Assembly: GCA_003158495.1 (NCBI GenBank)
Contig: PMJT01000126.1
Span: forward strand, 1-7,412
Origin: Chloroflexota bacterium
GTDB lineage: Bacteria; Chloroflexota; Limnocylindria; Limnocylindrales; CSP1-4
Direction of reading: 5' to 3'
DNA length: 7,412 nucleotides
A program made the position numbers and the translations under genes. A model generated the notes under the pieces. The model was not told the DNA's origin. It did no database searches and was given only the letters and a program-made list of their open reading frames with translations. How positions within the stretch are numbered: the stretch's first letter is position 1; each line of letters opens with the position of its first letter. Positions 5,974 through 7,412 of the stretch are shown in pieces.

Positions 5974-6481
5974 TCGCCAACGGCGAGGCTGGCGCGATGG
6001 GACAGCGGTGCGGCTCCCAGTCCAGTCAGGATGCCGCTCCGCTGCTCAGAAGGTGCGGCCCGGCTGGGTGGCTACCCCTTGTCAGTGGGATGGACCGGCA
6101 GGATCACCGTGCTGGCCACGGTAGCCTGCGACACCATCCCGTAGTTTGGTTGAGACGACAAGAGGGCAAGGCCCAGGCGATCGTTGTCCGCATCGACGAA
6201 GTGGTGCGGCCCGCTCGGGCCAGACCGATCGCCGATGATCGCCGCAAACGGGTCATGAGCCTAACCCCCCAATGTGTATGAACCAGGTGCGTGAACCATG
6301 TCCCAACCTTCGAACCGAGTCAAGTCCTCCGCCAACCTGACCCCAGCGGCGGCACATCGTCGTTGGCGAGCGTGCGCCAATGTCACTCGGCGTCAGAGGC
6401 GACCAGGTCGCCTGTCGGAAACCCGATGGCCGGACCGGCATCGAGTCCGTCGTGAATGCCAGGGCCCGACGGCTCGCCTCC
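5974..6481. other. Gene-poor region of about 500 bases
   Basis: I see no credible gene. Open frames on both strands are Arg/Pro/Ser-rich and lack ribosome binding sites and family patterns. A small hairpin (CGCCA 5975-5979 with TGGCG 5990-5994) just after the YdeI-like stop has no T-run and is at best a weak terminator. A minus-strand stretch, open from about 6261 down to a stop near 6079, has a fairly protein-like composition but no start or recognisable motif. The left copy of the hairpin repeat occupies 6363-6414. Confidence 0.5.
6363..6414 (+). repeat. Left copy of a degenerate two-hairpin direct repeat
   Basis: It shares an exact 18-base core, gtgcgccaatgtcactcg (6372-6389), with the copy at 7081-7134, plus similar flanks (ttggc start, ccaggt..cctg end). 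It has two potential hairpins: TTGGCG (6363-6368) with CGCCAA (6375-6380), and the 17-base palindrome AGGCGACCAGGTCGCCT (6397-6413). It lies downstream of the NTF2-like lipoprotein gene. This looks like a REP-type or MITE-type intergenic element; no known family name can be given. Confidence 0.65.
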
Positions 6482-6961
6482 CTAGTTCGGGCAACCCTGC
6501 CAGACGCCATCAGCATCGGTCGGCTTCGGCTCAGCCACGGGCGGTCCGTCGATCGTGAGGCTTCCCCAGAAGACGGGTTCCATGGCGGTCAGGCCCGTTC
6601 CCTCAGGCTTCTGGAAGACCAGCATTTGCGAGTGATACGGCTGGCCCCTGCCGTCCAGCCCGCAGAGGTAGAACAACACGCCGCCCGGAGTCCAGGTCCC
6701 TGCCGTCTTCTCCACGTTGGGAACGGTGGTCACATGCACGATGAACTTGCATTGGGACGTCCCAAGGGCGCACAGCCTGTCGAAGTCGCCAGCCAGAGCG
6801 AACTGCACCGCCTGGTCCACGAGGCCGCGCGCCGCTGACTCGGCTGGAGGGGTCGCAGGGGCGTACGCACTCGGGGCGCCTGTGCAGGCGGCCGCAAGCT
6901 GCGACAGCAGGAGCAACGGGACGACGAGCACTGCAACTCGCAGGAAAGCTCCGCCTCTCAT
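6482..6961 (-). CDS. Cysteine-rich lipoprotein, NTF2-like
   Basis: A 159-residue predicted lipoprotein exposed outside the membrane. The signal peptide (MRGGAFLR, then a Leu/Val-rich core) ends in the lipobox LAAAC, lipidated at C26. A short Ala/Pro/Ser linker follows. From ~43 the pattern AARGLVDQAVQFALAGDFDRLC resembles the first helix of NTF2-like or DUF4878-like lipoproteins, which continue as a cone-shaped alpha+beta fold. The mature part has four more cysteines (C64, C71, C100, C157), enough for two disulfides. Conserved-looking segments are FIVHVTTVPNVEK (73-85) and YHSQMLVFQKPEG (99-121 region). AGGGGG (6968-6973) six bases upstream firmly supports the ATG at 6961. No partner gene is adjacent on the strand. 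Export is secure; the fold is inferred and the function unknown. Confidence 0.83.
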   Translation of the reverse strand: MRGGAFLRVAVLVVPLLLLSQLAAACTGAPSAYAPATPPAESAARGLVDQAVQFALAGDFDRLCALGTSQCKFIVHVTTVPNVEKTAGTWTPGGVLFYLCGLDGRGQPYHSQMLVFQKPEGTGLTAMEPVFWGSLTIDGPPVAEPKPTDADGVWQGCPN

Positions 6962-6967
6962 CCGGCA

Positions 6968-6973
6968 CCCCCT
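6968..6973 (-). promoter_or_regulatory. Ribosome binding site of the NTF2-like lipoprotein
   Basis: On the minus strand this reads AGGGGG, six bases before the ATG at 6961. A TTGACG box further upstream (7044-7049, minus) could be a -35, but no -10 stands at the right distance. Confidence 0.7.
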
Positions 6974-7080
6974 GTAGCGTCGTCGGCCCGACGCCCCGGT
7001 TAGGCTCGATCCGGCCCGAGTACTGGAACGAACATAGCCGGTTCGTCAACGGGGCCATCGAGCGCGAGGGTTCATTCTGA

Positions 7081-7134
7081 TTGGCTAGTGTGCGCCAATG
7101 TCACTCGCCCCGAGGGCGTCGTCCAGGTGACCTG
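7081..7134 (+). repeat. Right copy of the degenerate two-hairpin direct repeat
   Basis: It carries the same 18-base core (7090-7107) as the copy at 6363-6414. The first hairpin is kept as ATTGGC (7080-7085) with GCCAAT (7094-7099); the second is shorter, CAGGT-G-ACCTG. It lies in the spacer between two divergent lipoprotein genes, just before a possible -35 box. Confidence 0.65.
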
Positions 7135-7140
7135 CATCTC

Positions 7141-7170
7141 TTGACCAGCCACGTGATCCGGTCGCACCAT
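7141..7170 (+). promoter_or_regulatory. Possible promoter of the right-edge lipoprotein
   Basis: TTGACC (7141-7146, five of six -35 bases) is followed after 18 bases by CACCAT (7165-7170), a poor -10. Start of transcription near 7177 would place the strong ribosome binding site at 7186-7193 in the leader. This is suggestive only. Confidence 0.3.
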
Positions 7171-7185
7171 CCCAGCGTAGGATCG

Positions 7186-7193
7186 AGGGGAGG
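7186..7193 (+). promoter_or_regulatory. Strong ribosome binding site in front of an ATA codon
   Basis: AGGGGAGG is followed by seven bases (7194-7200) and then ATA at 7201, in frame with a lipoprotein signal peptide. No ATG, GTG or TTG lies at a suitable distance in that frame. Confidence 0.6.
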
Positions 7194-7200
7194 CGAGACG

Positions 7201-7412
7201 ATAAGCTGGATTCCGAAGCGGTCGTGGGCGGTTGTCGCCGTGATTGCAGGGGCGCTGAATGGCTGCTCGGGAGCTGGCGTTGCAAACCCATCTAGCGCGC
7301 CGTCGTCGCGAACCGGCACGCCGATGACCCTGAGCGTTGCGAACTACACGACGATCTCTGTGACGCTGGTTGTCAATGGGAGCGTGATCGAGACCGTCCC
7401 GGCCGGCGGCTA
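7201..7412 (+). CDS. Lipoprotein, N-terminal part; gene continues beyond window
   Basis: Seventy complete codons are visible from the ATA at 7201. They encode a classic lipoprotein signal: basic IPKRSW, a hydrophobic core (AVVAVIAGAL) and GC at the cleavage point (ALNGC, lipidated C22). A Ser/Pro/Thr-rich linker follows, then a beta-like segment MTLSVANYTTISVTLVVNG (42-60) continuing VIETVPAGG. That segment looks like an immunoglobulin-like or related beta-sandwich strand pair of a secreted protein; I cannot name the family. The start is unusual: the excellent AGGGGAGG site points to ATA at 7201. The nearest normal in-frame start, GTG at 7153, has no ribosome binding site and would put 16 extra residues before the signal peptide. 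Either ATA is used, or an ATG was changed, or the annotation must fall back on GTG 7153. Confidence 0.72.
   Translation, partial: MSWIPKRSWAVVAVIAGALNGCSGAGVANPSSAPSSRTGTPMTLSVANYTTISVTLVVNGSVIETVPAGG

Noticed and set aside
5974..5996. Hairpin after the YdeI-like stop as a terminator
   Set aside because: The stem is only five bases with a ten-base loop and no T-run follows.
6300..6330. Minus-strand GGTTCGAAGG resembling a tRNA T-loop
   Set aside because: No matching 5-base T-stem, anticodon arm or acceptor stem could be formed around it.
6253..6558. Overlapping open frames on both strands within the gene-poor region
   Set aside because: The products are Arg/Ser/Pro-rich, lack ribosome binding sites and run through the hairpin repeat.
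1..7412. A defence system, CRISPR array, prophage or transposon spanning the window
   Set aside because: No nuclease, integrase, transposase, toxin-antitoxin pair or regularly spaced repeat array was found. The bacteriocin-protection label of the YdeI family alone does not support a defence role.

Overview
The window is GC-rich DNA whose coding style suggests a high-GC bacterium with Gram-positive-like (monoderm) envelope proteins. It has several lipobox lipoproteins, a membrane-anchored M23 peptidase with Pro/Thr-rich linkers, and a cytochrome bd with a mycobacterial-like Q-loop. Chloroflexota (Limnocylindria-like soil or groundwater lineages) or a deep actinobacterial relative would fit. 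This placement is inferred from protein style only; no rRNA or marker gene is present.

Layout. (1) 1-988, minus: a membrane-anchored M23 (LytM-type) metallopeptidase with all zinc-ligand motifs; its C-terminus runs off the left edge. (2) 989-1235: divergent spacer with the ribosome binding site of cydA. (3) 1236-3669, plus: cydA and cydB, the two core subunits of a short-Q-loop cytochrome bd quinol oxidase, separated by one base. They are followed by a small multi-spanning membrane protein (3757-4110) whose frame continues past its TAA for 24 strongly hydrophobic codons, so it looks truncated by a nonsense change. (4) 4190-5178, minus: an Ig-like (He_PIG-type) lipoprotein, a remnant of a glyoxalase/VOC protein, and an 88-residue small alpha/beta protein with a clear Shine-Dalgarno site. 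(5) 5530-5973, plus: a YdeI/OmpD-associated-like protein (DUF1905 plus YdeI C-terminal domain). (6) 5974-6481: about 500 bases with no convincing gene. (7) 6482-6961, minus: a Cys-rich NTF2-like lipoprotein. (8) From about 7201, plus: the start of another lipoprotein, with an excellent Shine-Dalgarno site placed in front of an ATA codon. A degenerate, hairpin-forming direct repeat of about 52 bases lies on both sides of the lipoprotein gene in (7).

Functionally, the only clear pathway is respiration: CydAB reduces O2 with quinol at high affinity. No cydDC assembly transporter, cydX or regulator gene is present. The remaining genes are envelope or stand-alone accessory genes with no evident link to one another. 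I see no defence system, CRISPR array, transposase, rRNA or tRNA. The observations most worth following are the interrupted third gene of the cyd cluster, the paired cysteines in the CydA Q-loop, the repeat pair, and the ATA start.
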